Notes under the pieces: model-generated | The model's input: only the letters and a program-made list of their open reading frames with translations | What the model was told of the DNA's origin: nothing | The model's database searches: none | Part shown: piece after piece, positions 15,069-24,500 of the stretch | How the letters are laid out: every line of letters begins with the position of its first letter | Position numbering within the stretch: the stretch's first letter is position 1 | Assembly: GCA_003166795.1 (NCBI GenBank) | Contig: PMUS01000103.1 | Coordinates: forward strand, 439-36,325 | Direction of reading: 5' to 3' | DNA: 35,887 nt | Source: Acidobacteriota bacterium | GTDB lineage: Bacteria; Acidobacteriota; Terriglobia; Acidiferrales; UBA7541 | Made by a program: the position numbers and the translations under genes

Positions 15069-17297
15069 CTAGCGCACGGATATAGCTTTTTCGGCGCGAC
15101 TATCCGCTGACGAAGATCCAACAGTGATCTTTATCTTGTCTTTTTCGAGCACCCATTGGTGTGCTTTCACGTCCCAATAGGCCAGCGCCTCCGCCTTCAG
15201 CGGCAATTCCACGGTTTTTGTTTGGCCGACTGCGAGGTTAACACGCTTGAATCCTTCAAGCTGCTCGGCTGGGCGATCCACTTTCGAATCCAGATGTGTC
15301 GCGTACATTTGAACTACATCGTCACCGTCGCGTTTGCCGGTGTTCGTGACATCCACGCTAACTGAAATCGTTCCGCCGTCGGCGAGGTGGTCCGCGCTCA
15401 CGTGAAGTTTGGAATACTTAAATGTGGTGTAGCTGAGGCCATAGCCGAAGGGATACAGCGGTTCCCCTTTGAAGTACATGTAAGTACGGCCGTGACGGAT
15501 GTCGTAATCCATCATCGGCGGCAGCTGGTCGAGAGATTTCGGCCATGTTTGCACGAGGCGCCCAGCAGGATTGTAGTCGCCGAACAATACATCCGCGATG
15601 GCCGTGCCCTGTTCCTGAGCAGCGTGGGTGATGTGGAGGATGGCAGGAACGTTCGCTTGGCTCCAATTGATCGCATACGGGAAACTGGAAACAAGAACGA
15701 CGATCGTCTTCGGGTTCGCCGCGTACACCTGCTTCACAAGTCCTTCTTGAGCGAGATCGAGCGATTCTCGGTCGCGGCCCTCTCGGCCCATACCGGGATC
15801 TGGGCACGGTTTGGTCGAAGCGTCTGGGTTGAAAGCTTGAAATGGATTCGCCACACCACACATGGGATCGTTGCCAACGACGACGACGGCCACACCGGAA
15901 GACTTGGCCGCATTGACGGCTGCGTCGTTGTCGTTGTTTTCGGCGTAATTGACTTTCACCGAGGAACCCAATTTGTCCTGGATTCCCTGTAACACGGAAA
16001 TCGCATACGGAGTCGCGCCACTGTAGAAATCGAACCGAACCTTCGCGGCATTTGGACCAACAACGGCGATCGATTTCAGCGCATTCTTGTTTAAGGGCAA
16101 GAGCGCGCTGGCGTTCTTCAGCAGAACGACGGACTCACGCGCTATTTGTCGTGCGACAGTCCTGTCCTTGTCCGCATTCCACGGCTCGGGTTCGTCGCCA
16201 GCGCCAATTTTCGAATATGGATCCGACGCAGGTGGGTCAACAAGTCCAAGTTTGATTGTCGTCTTAAGCTTTCTCTCGATTGCTGAATCGATCTCCGCCT
16301 CGGTAATCTGCTTTTCGGCGAGGGCTTGCTTGAGCGCATCGTGAGGAGTCGGTCCGATGCTGGGACCAAAGCCGGGCAACAGGGAATTGATTCCGACTTT
16401 TAGCGCCTGAACGTAAACCTCTTGCATCGTCTTCATGTAGTGGTGCAGATCCACCACGTGGTCCAGAGCGCCTGCATCGGGGGTGACGATCCAATCCGCG
16501 CCCCACTCTTTGGCCACCACGTCTTTGAGCACAGGATTCATGTCCATTGGAACGCCGTTCCACGCGTTATAGGAGGTCATGTAGGATCTCGCGCCGCCCT
16601 CGACGAATCCCATCCGGAACGGAACGGAGTAATACTCCCTCATCAGCCGCTCGTCGAAGTCCGAGGAAGAACTGCCGCGTGTAGTCTCATTGCTGTTGGC
16701 AAAGAAATGCTTCAAGAGCGCCGCAGCCTGCCAATACTTCGGATCGTCGCCTTGCATTCCCTCGATGAAGGAAACAACCATGGTTCCTGTGAGATAAGGA
16801 TCCTCGCCGTAACTCTCGTCGGTTCGGCCCCACCGCGGATCGCGCGCCAAATCGGAAGTGGGTCCGAACAAAATCAGAATGTTCCGTTTATATTTTGCGT
16901 TCTGAGTTAAATATCTCGCTTCATATCCTTCTACGGCCCCGGCTCGTTTGATGAGTGCGGGATCCCATGTTTCGCCCATTCCGTAGACCTGCGAAAAAGA
17001 CGTTGTGGCAATCGGCGGCCCTCCGGGTCCCACTCTCCCGACCACCGTATGAATCCCTTCTGATGCGCCAGGATTCGTTATGTTCAGTCGTGGAACTCCG
17101 GCATTCTGCAATGCGGCAATCTTTTCGTCGAGTGTCATCAGAGAAACGATGTTGCCCGCTCGCTGATCCAAGGAAAGCTTCGGATTCTGGAATGGGTATT
17201 CGTATTGCGACTGGGCGTGCACGTATAGCGCGCACAAGCCAAGAATAGAGAACCTCAGCATCCTCATCGCTGTCTTGCCGATCGTTGTCCAGTGCAT
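15069..17297 (-). CDS. Secreted glycoside hydrolase family 3 enzyme (beta-glucosidase/xylosidase-like)
   Basis: 742 residues from the ATG at 17297 (AAAGGACC seven bases upstream); a longer in-frame extension lacks a ribosome site. Signal peptide MLRFSILGLCALYVHAQS. GH3 N-domain about residues 40-340 with LARDPRWGRTDESYGEDPYL, LLKHFFANSNE (Lys196-His197) and the nucleophile Asp274 in WIVTPDAGALD; GH3 C-domain about 390-610 with RQIARESVVLLKNASALLPL; then a fibronectin-III-like domain introduced by YPFGYGLSYTTF. Family members release terminal beta-glucosyl, xylosyl or arabinosyl units. In this context deglycosylation of plant glycosides is likely. It lies 108 bp after the TonB gene, same direction. 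Confidence 0.95.
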   Translation of the reverse strand: MHWTTIGKTAMRMLRFSILGLCALYVHAQSQYEYPFQNPKLSLDQRAGNIVSLMTLDEKIAALQNAGVPRLNITNPGASEGIHTVVGRVGPGGPPIATTSFSQVYGMGETWDPALIKRAGAVEGYEARYLTQNAKYKRNILILFGPTSDLARDPRWGRTDESYGEDPYLTGTMVVSFIEGMQGDDPKYWQAAALLKHFFANSNETTRGSSSSDFDERLMREYYSVPFRMGFVEGGARSYMTSYNAWNGVPMDMNPVLKDVVAKEWGADWIVTPDAGALDHVVDLHHYMKTMQEVYVQALKVGINSLLPGFGPSIGPTPHDALKQALAEKQITEAEIDSAIERKLKTTIKLGLVDPPASDPYSKIGAGDEPEPWNADKDRTVARQIARESVVLLKNASALLPLNKNALKSIAVVGPNAAKVRFDFYSGATPYAISVLQGIQDKLGSSVKVNYAENNDNDAAVNAAKSSGVAVVVVGNDPMCGVANPFQAFNPDASTKPCPDPGMGREGRDRESLDLAQEGLVKQVYAANPKTIVVLVSSFPYAINWSQANVPAILHITHAAQEQGTAIADVLFGDYNPAGRLVQTWPKSLDQLPPMMDYDIRHGRTYMYFKGEPLYPFGYGLSYTTFKYSKLHVSADHLADGGTISVSVDVTNTGKRDGDDVVQMYATHLDSKVDRPAEQLEGFKRVNLAVGQTKTVELPLKAEALAYWDVKAHQWVLEKDKIKITVGSSSADSRAEKAISVR

Positions 17298-17405
17298 GAA
17301 AAGGTCCTTTAGGAAATGCTGAATCAATAGCGCCGATCCATAGTTTAAGCAAAGGATACCGAGAAGAGACAACCGTTGCCGCTAGCCGTTCTTGTCACAT
17401 GTAGA

Positions 17406-20400
17406 TCAAAACATTAGCTTCAGCGCGAACTGCAACTGGCGCGGATCGCGCGCGAATTGATAAGTATCGAAATCGGTGGGGTTAGCGGAGGCCCACGCGG
17501 AGTTTGGTCCGAAGTAGTTCGCATGGTTCAGCAGGTTGAATGCCTCGGCGCGGAACATCAAGTTCCAGCGTTCGGTAAGCTTGAAGTTCTTGATCAGCGC
17601 CATATCAAAATCGTAGTTGCCGACGGAACGGAAGCTATTGCGACCGGAGTCGCCTAAAGTGCCGGGCGCATTGAGAGTAAAGGCGAGGTAATTTAGCCTC
17701 CCATCTACATACAGAGGCTCGCCGGGAACCCGGTCGGCCAGGTCGAGCCCAGTCCCGGTAAACGAATTGTCGGAAGTGCCGGTGGTGACGCTAAACGGTT
17801 GTCCGGAATCGAGCGTCAACAACCCGCTCGCGGTCCAAGATCCGAACACCGCGCGAACAACACCGTTACTATCGGAAAGCGAAGGGCTGTTCCAGGTGAT
17901 CGTGCTGCGCCAGTTTAATTTTTGATCGAAGTCGCACAGTCCGCGGAGCGCGTTAGGGTCATTTTGGTCCTCAGTCACACCGCCGGTGCCACCCGGGTTC
18001 GATCCGTCGTCGATGCACTTGGACCAGGTGAAATCGGAGACGATGCCAAGGCCCGCCGAAATGCGGTGACGGTATGTGGCCTGGAAACCGTTGTAATTGG
18101 AGTACCCGATGCTGGACATCTCTCTAATTTGTCCCAGCGCATTGAAGGGACGGCGCTCTTGTTCGTTGGAGGTGGAAGCTCCGGCGCCGGCGACGGGCAG
18201 ATTGGCGTCAAAGGATTGAGCCAGGTCTGAGCCCTTCGTCCCGATATATGCGAGTTCCAGACTGTCGTTCTTACTGATGGCGTGCTGAAAAGAGACTGAC
18301 CATTGTTGTACGTACCCGGGTCGAAAGTTCGGGCTGATTGCTCCGACCGACGGGCCTACAGGGAAGGATGGGAATGTCGGGTAGGTAACGTTCTTCGGCG
18401 GAATGAACCCCGAACCCTGGAAACCGCCCGCGAAGGGATCGGTGGTGCCGTTAGAGCCCCATATATCGGCGATGTTCTGAAAGGGATTGGTGATGGTGAA
18501 TGTTCTGACCCAGGGGAAGGCCGAAAAACCCTGAAAATTCGACAGGGGAACCTGGATCACGTAGATGCCATACCCGGCGCGTATGGCGTCGTTCCCTTTT
18601 TTATCCAACTGATAACCCATACCGACCCGCGGCTGGAATTCGCCATACTTGGCGGTCGTGCCTCCGCCATTGCAATGAGGATCGCCCGGATAGATAAGGC
18701 CCGCCGGAGCATTAGGGAAGACGGTGGATTGCTCCCCGGGCCGCCAGCAATCAATCTGGTTGTGGTCGGGCGTAAAGGGCGTAAATGGATCCCAGCGCAA
18801 TCCCGCGGTTAGTGTCAATCGACTGGTTACCCGGTATTTATCTTGTCCATAAAACCCGTACATGAAGCCGGCCGCCGAGTCAAAGAATCCGTCCGATTGA
18901 ATAAATTGAATTGGATGTCCCAGATAGAAATCGACAAACGGGCCGTCTACCAGGTTAAGGTGGAATATCTGGTCCAGGATACCGGCGTAGACCCCTTCAT
19001 AAATAATGACGCCCGTCTGTCCCGCTGCGTTGGACTGACCATATCGTACGTGGCGAATATCGCCGCCGAACGATATCTCGTGCTTACCCATGACGTGGAT
19101 GACGTCTTCCGACCCATCCAGACTTTCGCGAGGAATCGAAGTAGTGCCAGTAATCGCGGGCGGAATCATGTTTCCAACCACAGTGATGCCAATGCCGGGA
19201 GGCGTCGGCTCCGAGTAGTCCACCGCGCCCAACGCTGGATAATTGACGAATTGATTCGAAGCGGGTGAATAGGCCTCGCTGCGAATCCTCAAGTAGGAAA
19301 GTCGAGTGTTCAGTATCCAGTTCCCGGTGACCCAAGTGTCGCCCACGACCGCCGAGTCCCAGTACTGGCGCGAGCCGCCGGCAGTGTCGAAGACGTCGAA
19401 AGGCGCGGAGGTCGGCTCTCCCACTGGAGGGCTATTAAGGTGATCGTAAAAGTAGCGAGCTGAGAGCCGGTGCTTTCCGAGATTTAAGTCAGACTTGATT
19501 ACAAACTGTTCTTCATCCGAGTGGATAGGCACGCCAATAACGAAGTTGTTGCCGGTCGTGAAGCTGTTGGCGTAGGGAATGAGCGGCTGCCCGCTTCCCA
19601 TGAAATTGTAGAAATTCGCGTTCACGGGGCTTTCCGTGTTGGGCATGGGCACAGGTGGCAGGGCGTTGAGATTGACGAGGGTGCAACTGCCGCCGGGCGG
19701 ACATGACTCGAAGAAACCATGACGTTCGTCCTCAGTACTGGTGGCCGTTCCCAAGGGAACTGGGTAGAGGTTGACCGTCTGCGAGGCGATACGAGTCCCC
19801 TGATATGATCCGAAAATGAACCAACGATCCTTAACAATTGGCGCCCCTATGGTCGCGCCGTACTGATTGCGCTTCAGGGTGTCGGGCTGCGCGAGAATCG
19901 GGTTTTCAGCGTTCACATATCCGTTACGAAGGAATTCGAATAGCGTTCCGTGAATGTTGTTGGTTCCAGAGCGAGTGATGATGTTGACTGCGCCGCCCGG
20001 CGCGGAGATATAGCGCGCGCCATAGCCGCTCGTCACCACTTCAAACTCCTGCGTGGCATCTGGATCGGGGAATGGTCCGCCAATGACGGCAGATGGGTCG
20101 ACGTTGCTGGCGCCATCCAGCGAGAAGTACATGCCGCCGGAGCGGACACCATTCGTTGCCGTTGCGATTGATCCCGGGTTGGTTCCTGCGGGTACGATCT
20201 GATTGATAGTGGAGAGTTGGCCGGTCCCGACATTCTGCGCGGGATTTTCGACTCCCGCGGTTGTATTAACAAGACTAGCCGGGTTGCGTCCATTCAACGG
20301 AAGGTCCACGACTGCGGTTTCCTCGATCGTGTTTCTTATACTGCTTTCCGTCGCTTCGATGGCCGGGGCAGCCCCAGTGACTGTTACCGATTCGACTACG

Positions 20401-20795
20401 TTGCCGACATGGAGTTGGATCTGGAGGTTTGCAACCTGGCCTACAGTTAGGACAATACCGGTCTGGTTGTAGGGTCCGAATCCCTGCGCGGAGACGTCGA
20501 GCGTGTAGGGGCCTACTGGTAGCGCGGGAATTGTGAACACGCCTTGCTGGTCGGTGACAGCTCGCCCAACGAGCTTCGTCTCAGTCTGTGTCGCCTTGAT
20601 TTGAGCATTGGGGACGGCGGCTCCGCTCGGATCAGTTACAGTGCCGGTCAGTTGCGCCGTGGAGACTTGCGCGATTGCCCCGGCGGGACAAATTAATAGC
20701 GCGACGCCGAACAGCAAGAGGGTCAAAGCCTTCCGCACCCCTGTGGCTGATGGATAGAAAGAGTTTGCGGCAAGGCCGCAGCGTATGTGATTCAC
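17406..20795 (-). CDS. TonB-dependent receptor with carboxypeptidase-regulatory domain (Oar-like)
   Basis: 1129 residues, start GTG at 20795 preceded by GGGGGGAA. Signal peptide (KALTLLLFGVALLICPAGAI, cut near AIAQ). Residues about 45-130 form a carboxypeptidase-regulatory-like beta-sandwich (TAQLTGTVTDPSGAAVPNAQ); the plug follows (IEETAVVDLPLNGRNPASLV), then a long beta-barrel with TonB-receptor landmarks such as YGATIGAPIVKDRWFIFGSY and AGLRWDPFTPF, ending in the aromatic LQFALKLMF that barrel-assembly machinery recognises. This Oar-like architecture is abundant in Acidobacteriota. Proposed role: uptake of a bulky glycoside across the outer membrane. It is first in the run TonB-GH3-esterase-MFS and has the shared 44-bp operator/promoter immediately upstream. 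Confidence 0.95.
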   Translation of the reverse strand: MNHIRCGLAANSFYPSATGVRKALTLLLFGVALLICPAGAIAQVSTAQLTGTVTDPSGAAVPNAQIKATQTETKLVGRAVTDQQGVFTIPALPVGPYTLDVSAQGFGPYNQTGIVLTVGQVANLQIQLHVGNVVESVTVTGAAPAIEATESSIRNTIEETAVVDLPLNGRNPASLVNTTAGVENPAQNVGTGQLSTINQIVPAGTNPGSIATATNGVRSGGMYFSLDGASNVDPSAVIGGPFPDPDATQEFEVVTSGYGARYISAPGGAVNIITRSGTNNIHGTLFEFLRNGYVNAENPILAQPDTLKRNQYGATIGAPIVKDRWFIFGSYQGTRIASQTVNLYPVPLGTATSTEDERHGFFESCPPGGSCTLVNLNALPPVPMPNTESPVNANFYNFMGSGQPLIPYANSFTTGNNFVIGVPIHSDEEQFVIKSDLNLGKHRLSARYFYDHLNSPPVGEPTSAPFDVFDTAGGSRQYWDSAVVGDTWVTGNWILNTRLSYLRIRSEAYSPASNQFVNYPALGAVDYSEPTPPGIGITVVGNMIPPAITGTTSIPRESLDGSEDVIHVMGKHEISFGGDIRHVRYGQSNAAGQTGVIIYEGVYAGILDQIFHLNLVDGPFVDFYLGHPIQFIQSDGFFDSAAGFMYGFYGQDKYRVTSRLTLTAGLRWDPFTPFTPDHNQIDCWRPGEQSTVFPNAPAGLIYPGDPHCNGGGTTAKYGEFQPRVGMGYQLDKKGNDAIRAGYGIYVIQVPLSNFQGFSAFPWVRTFTITNPFQNIADIWGSNGTTDPFAGGFQGSGFIPPKNVTYPTFPSFPVGPSVGAISPNFRPGYVQQWSVSFQHAISKNDSLELAYIGTKGSDLAQSFDANLPVAGAGASTSNEQERRPFNALGQIREMSSIGYSNYNGFQATYRHRISAGLGIVSDFTWSKCIDDGSNPGGTGGVTEDQNDPNALRGLCDFDQKLNWRSTITWNSPSLSDSNGVVRAVFGSWTASGLLTLDSGQPFSVTTGTSDNSFTGTGLDLADRVPGEPLYVDGRLNYLAFTLNAPGTLGDSGRNSFRSVGNYDFDMALIKNFKLTERWNLMFRAEAFNLLNHANYFGPNSAWASANPTDFDTYQFARDPRQLQFALKLMF

Positions 20796-20845
20796 GGATT
20801 CCCCCCAAGCGCAGTGAGTGCACTGCCGAATCGTTTGCTCGCGGA

Positions 20846-20914
20846 GGTATATTTCTTGAACGGAATTGCCGCCAATACTTTGTTTGTCTGCAATTCAGAC
20901 GCTGTACGTCTAAC
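20846..20914 (-). promoter_or_regulatory. 44-bp shared operator plus promoter of the TonB-GH3-esterase-MFS run
   Basis: On the minus strand the 44-bp element (20914 to 20871) has a left palindrome TTAGACG-N5-CGTCTGA and a right arm AGACAAACAAAGTATTGGC. The last bases form -35 TTGGCG (20870-20875); 18 bp further is a -10 TATACC (20846-20851). The receptor's GTG starts about 50 bp downstream. The same layout, with identical internal spacing, occurs at three other places in the window. Presumed binding site for the LysR protein encoded at 28921 (inference). Confidence 0.75.
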
Positions 20915-21027
20915 GGCAGCAGACCTCGCAAAACACGGGTATTTTGGGTCACCGGCGGGAAGATTCGCCGCCCGGCTCTTAGACCCTTCATGTCTGACTA
21001 TTTGATTGAAGCAGTAACGCGACGGGC

Positions 21028-21978
21028 TTATTGCAGGGGTTTCCTTGTTTGATTGGCCAGATGTTCGTTCAGGTTCGCGGCTACTTTTTCGCGAGCGCCA
21101 GGCGCCCACGAAAGCAAACCCTCACCGCTCTTGGCCCCCAATTTGCTCGCTGCGACAGCTCTGCGGAGTACTGTTTGCGGTTGGGTTGCGACACTCAGCG
21201 CAGGAAAAACATGTTCATGGATGGCGAGCGTGAGATCGAGGCCGACATAATCCGCGTTCTCGATGGGGCCAAGCACTCCAAGTTTCAAACCCAGGGTATT
21301 CCGCGCGACAAAATCAACCGTAGCAGCGTCGCACACGCCCTCTTCAATTAGCGCGAATGCCTCTCGCCACAGCGCGTGCTGGAGCCGGTTGCCGATGAAA
21401 CCGGGCGTATCTTTTTTTACGTGGACCGGTGATTTTCCGAGAGTCTTCAGCAGAGAGATCGCCCACCGCACGTATTCAGGCCGGGTTGCCGGACCCTGAA
21501 CTACTTCCACGAGCGGGATCAGGTACGGAGGATTCCACCAGTGTGTTCCGAGCAGACGGTCGGGCGCGTCCATCTGCGCTGCAATTTTCCCGACGCAGAG
21601 CACTGAGGTATTCGTCGCGAACAATGCTTTCGGGAGCTGCCGCTCCAAGCGGTGCAGCAGGTCCTGCTTAAGTGGCAAGTTTTCTGAAACTGCTTCGGTG
21701 ACGAAATTGCACTCGGGGCCCAGATCGTTGAGATCACTCACGAGCTGGATCGAGTTCGCGGCTTTTTGGTCAAGGCCCGCTCCTCGGAGTGTCGCGTGGA
21801 TCCGTTCGTTGGCCGAGGCTAGTGTCCGCTCATCCGAATCGCAAATGGTTACGGTGCTTCCGGAGCTTGCAAAGATCGCCGCGAGGGCATGGCCCATCAA
21901 TCCGGCGCCTACGATCCCCACGCGCAGGCCCCGCGGATTCGGCTCTGGCAGCTTGAGCGCTTCGCCCACTGTCAGCAC
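21028..21978 (-). CDS. 3-hydroxyacyl-CoA dehydrogenase-family NAD enzyme (candidate 3-hydroxy-5-oxohexanoate dehydrogenase)
   Basis: 316 residues. NAD fold GIVGAGLMGHALAAIFASSG (GxGxxG at 24-29), NFVTEAVSENLPLKQDLLHR, the catalytic-His segment LLGTHWWNPPYLIPLVEVVQ and the C-terminal dimer domain TPGFIGNRLQHALWREAFAL. Relatives include 3-hydroxybutyryl-CoA and L-carnitine dehydrogenases; the latter works on a free 3-hydroxy acid and feeds a BKACE enzyme, the same pairing seen here. Its GTG start overlaps the SDR stop by 7 bp, so the two are coupled. By analogy with the anaerobic phloroglucinol pathway it may oxidise 3-hydroxy-5-oxohexanoate; a carnitine-like substrate is the main alternative. 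Family sure, substrate inferred. Confidence 0.9.
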   Translation of the reverse strand: MLTVGEALKLPEPNPRGLRVGIVGAGLMGHALAAIFASSGSTVTICDSDERTLASANERIHATLRGAGLDQKAANSIQLVSDLNDLGPECNFVTEAVSENLPLKQDLLHRLERQLPKALFATNTSVLCVGKIAAQMDAPDRLLGTHWWNPPYLIPLVEVVQGPATRPEYVRWAISLLKTLGKSPVHVKKDTPGFIGNRLQHALWREAFALIEEGVCDAATVDFVARNTLGLKLGVLGPIENADYVGLDLTLAIHEHVFPALSVATQPQTVLRRAVAASKLGAKSGEGLLSWAPGAREKVAANLNEHLANQTRKPLQ

Positions 21979-22760
21979 GCAGTGTATCCGCCGTCGAGGT
22001 AGAGCACTTGCCCCGTGCAGAACTTCGACGCCTGAGAAAAGAAGAACATGATCGGTCCAACGAGGTCGTCGGGTTCGGCGAGACGCCCGAGCGGAATGCG
22101 AGAAAGCATGGCGTTTCGCGTGGCGTTTCCCTTCTCCGTGTCCTCATACATCCACGCGGTCAGATTGGACCTGAAAACCGTCGGCGCAATTACATTTACG
22201 CGAATATTCTTCGGGCCCCATTCCGCCGCAAGTGTTTTGGCCAGCAAATCAATCGCTGCTTTTGACGGACAATAAGCCGAGTAGCCCGCGGGATGGCCGA
22301 GCCTGCCGCGGGTAGAAGAAACAAGCACAACGCTGCCGCCCGTTCCCTGTTTGATCAGCTGACGCCCTGCGGCTTGGCACAGGAGCCACGTCCCACGGAC
22401 ATTTGCATCCATCACCGCATCAAAACGCTCGACAGGCATATCCGTAATCGGCGCCACCACATTCATTCCCGAGGCCGAGAGGACGAGATCGAGTTTGCCG
22501 TGTGCTGCCACGGCAGCAGTCACCATGGCTTCGGCGTCGGCGGCACTCACTGGTCTGCGCGCCACGGCCACAACTTCCGCGCCGGCTTTCTTCAGCTCGT
22601 CTTCGAGTTTTGCCAATTCCGCGGCATTTCCGCCCGCGAGCGTGAGTTGCGCTCCCGCCGATGCAAGAGCCCGCGCCGCCGCGCTCCCCAGTGCGCCCGT
22701 TGCGCCTGTGATCACCACGGATTGCCCTTCAAGTTGAAACAGAGATGGTGCGGTGTTCAT
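21972..22760 (-). CDS. Short-chain dehydrogenase/reductase (candidate phloroglucinol reductase)
   Basis: 262 residues from an ATG with AGGAG upstream. Classical SDR: cofactor motif TGATGALG (18-25), catalytic Ser in VLVSSTRG (148/149), Tyr163 and Lys167 in YSAYCPSKAA. The usual NNAG is SASG. C-terminus FCTGQVLYLDGGYTAC is standard. It lies 19 bp downstream of the IclR gene and overlaps the next gene, so the three form one leftward operon. Phloroglucinol reductase is also an SDR, and the neighbours supply families for the three later steps; that supports, but does not prove, this role. Generic 3-oxoacyl reductase activity is the alternative. Confidence 0.92.
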   Translation of the reverse strand: MNTAPSLFQLEGQSVVITGATGALGSAAARALASAGAQLTLAGGNAAELAKLEDELKKAGAEVVAVARRPVSAADAEAMVTAAVAAHGKLDLVLSASGMNVVAPITDMPVERFDAVMDANVRGTWLLCQAAGRQLIKQGTGGSVVLVSSTRGRLGHPAGYSAYCPSKAAIDLLAKTLAAEWGPKNIRVNVIAPTVFRSNLTAWMYEDTEKGNATRNAMLSRIPLGRLAEPDDLVGPIMFFFSQASKFCTGQVLYLDGGYTAC

Positions 22761-22779
22761 CTGTGCACTCCTGCCAACT

Positions 22780-23574
22780 TTAGCTGCCCAAATTCACGCC
22801 GGAGAACTGCGAGACAATTTCAGCGCAGTGCTTTCGCAAAATCGCCGCGAGCTTATTTTCGCGGCCGTAGAAGCGTCCCGCGGGGAGCGGAATTGAAATC
22901 GCCAGGAAGTCTCCTGTCCCCAATTGAAGGCACGCGCCCACGGCACAAATGCCGACCGTATGTTCCTCGCGATCCACAGCAATGCCCGAGCGCCGCACCT
23001 GGTCCAACTCTTTCTCCAATATTGCTCGATTGGTGCATGTGGAAGGAGCCAGGCGTTCGAGGCGCCTTGGCAACAGCGAACGCACCGCATCGGGTGGCAT
23101 GGCGGCAAGGACTGCCTTCCCGTTCGCGGTGCAGTGCAATGGAAACGAAACTCCGATGGCCGATACCGCACGCAGCCGACGCGGAGCGGTTACCTGATCA
23201 ACAAAAGACATGGACTGGCCGCACAGTATAGAGAGATCCACAGTTTCATGGACCTGGCGAGACAAGCGGATCAGATACGGATGAAGATCGTGAATCGCCG
23301 CCAATTTACATGCTTCGGCCAGCAGCATGATGCTTGGACCCAGGCGATATCCACCGGGACCGTTGCTGGCGACGAGCCCCTCTCTTTCCAGCGCAACAAT
23401 GATTCTGTGCGTTGTGGAGCGGGCCAGCCCAACGGCAGATGCGACATCAGACAAGCTCATACCTTTGGCGTCTCCCAGGACGCGCATCGCTTCCGCCGCG
23501 CGGGCAATCACTTGAATTCCCCTTGGCGCCGTCCTGGCGGCGCGCATATTTCTAAACCGTCGAGTGTTTGACAC
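22780..23574 (-). CDS. IclR-family transcriptional regulator
   Basis: 264 residues. N-terminal winged HTH (IQVIARAAEAMRVLGDAKGM, SLSDVASAVGLARSTTHRII) followed by the IclR effector domain (VHETVDLSILCGQSMSFVDQ, PLHCTANGKAVLAAMPPDAV). The coordinate start is a GTG at 23574; an ATG at 23547 is equally acceptable and neither has a strong ribosome site. The gene heads the operon with the SDR and dehydrogenase and is divergent from the cyclase-cupin-BKACE operon across a 107-bp gap with two inverted repeats, so it probably controls both. IclR proteins commonly sense aromatic or small-acid intermediates; the effector here is unknown. Confidence 0.92.
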   Translation of the reverse strand: MSNTRRFRNMRAARTAPRGIQVIARAAEAMRVLGDAKGMSLSDVASAVGLARSTTHRIIVALEREGLVASNGPGGYRLGPSIMLLAEACKLAAIHDLHPYLIRLSRQVHETVDLSILCGQSMSFVDQVTAPRRLRAVSAIGVSFPLHCTANGKAVLAAMPPDAVRSLLPRRLERLAPSTCTNRAILEKELDQVRRSGIAVDREEHTVGICAVGACLQLGTGDFLAISIPLPAGRFYGRENKLAAILRKHCAEIVSQFSGVNLGS

Positions 23575-23598
23575 GCGGGATGAGTTAGTTGTAATTTG

Positions 23599-23640
23599 TC
23601 CGCTCCATAATGCGGAACAGAATGTACCCCAATGAGGGAC
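23599..23640. promoter_or_regulatory. Candidate IclR operators between the divergent operons
   Basis: Two inverted repeats lie in the 107-bp divergent gap. The first is TCCGC-N8-GCGGA (23599-23616), extended imperfectly on both sides. The second is an imperfect GTACCC/GGGAC dyad (about 23624-23640). Placement between the IclR gene and its divergent partner is the usual position for IclR operators; the sequence is not a match to one consensus I can quote. Confidence 0.5.
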
Positions 23641-23681
23641 ATTTTTCTACCCCGTGATTAGCGAGAATCCAAGGAGAAGCG

Positions 23682-24500
23682 ATGCCAGCCCAAGTTGATC
23701 CGTTAACGGGTCTGAAGTTTTATGACTTGAGCCATCCATGGGGATTGCAGAGCCCCAATTGGCCCTATTTCGAAGATGTGAAGATCGAACGCGTACACTA
23801 CCACGCTAAATCGCGCGTGCTCTCCCAGCGTGTCACCACGGTGATGCACTCAGGGACGCATGTGGACGCTCCGGCTCACGTGGTGGAGGGCGCGCCGTTT
23901 CTGCACGAGGTTCCCCTGTTCACGTTTTTCGGTCGAGGAGTCGTCGTCTCGATTCCCAAGAAAAAGTGGGAGGTCGTTACGGCCGAGGATCTGGAAAAAG
24001 CGACCCCGCGCATCGAACCGGGAGACATCGCCATCGTCAACACAGGCTGGCACAAGCACTATGGTGACAATGTGAATTACTACGCGTACTCACCCGGATT
24101 TTACAAAGAGGCTGGCGACTGGTTCGTAAAACGCGGTGTCAAAGCCATCGGGACCGATACGCAAGCGCTGGATCATCCGCTGGGGACTGCAATCGCTCCG
24201 CACGGGCCCGGCGCTCCCAACGGCTTGCTGCCCTGGGCCATCGCGGAATACGAAGCTGAGAAAGGTCGCAAAGTCCTGGACGATTTTCCGCTTTGGGAGC
24301 CGTGCCACCGCGCCGTCCTTTCCCACAACATCGTGGGATTTGAAAATATTGGCGGCGACATCGACGAGGTAACCGGAAAACGCGTGACCATCGCTGCGTT
24401 TCCATGGCGCTGGGTCGGGGGCGACGGCTGTATCGTCCGTCTCGTTGCTATTATTGACCCCAAGGGAACATTTCGCGTCGAACAGGGAGGAAACCGGTAA
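23682..24500 (+). CDS. Cyclase-family metal-dependent hydrolase (candidate dihydrophloroglucinol hydrolase)
   Basis: 272 residues. The family metal-binding signature HSGTHVDAPAH (His56, His60, Asp62, His66) is intact. Other family segments: YDLSHPWGLQSPNWPYFEDV near the N-terminus and AIGTDTQALDHPLG in the centre. Members include kynurenine formamidase-like, isatin hydrolase and ring-opening cyclohydrolases acting on C-N or C-C bonds of cyclic diketones. ATG 23682 follows AAGGAGA. Its stop overlaps the cupin ATG (TAATG). With SDR, dehydrogenase and BKACE neighbours the best guess is opening of dihydrophloroglucinol to 3-hydroxy-5-oxohexanoate; the family call is certain, the substrate is inferred. 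Confidence 0.92.
   Translation: MPAQVDPLTGLKFYDLSHPWGLQSPNWPYFEDVKIERVHYHAKSRVLSQRVTTVMHSGTHVDAPAHVVEGAPFLHEVPLFTFFGRGVVVSIPKKKWEVVTAEDLEKATPRIEPGDIAIVNTGWHKHYGDNVNYYAYSPGFYKEAGDWFVKRGVKAIGTDTQALDHPLGTAIAPHGPGAPNGLLPWAIAEYEAEKGRKVLDDFPLWEPCHRAVLSHNIVGFENIGGDIDEVTGKRVTIAAFPWRWVGGDGCIVRLVAIIDPKGTFRVEQGGNR

Noticed and set aside
22293..23231. A 312-codon plus-strand open frame
   Set aside because: Antisense to the SDR and IclR genes, with Arg/His-rich composition typical of shadow frames in GC-rich DNA.
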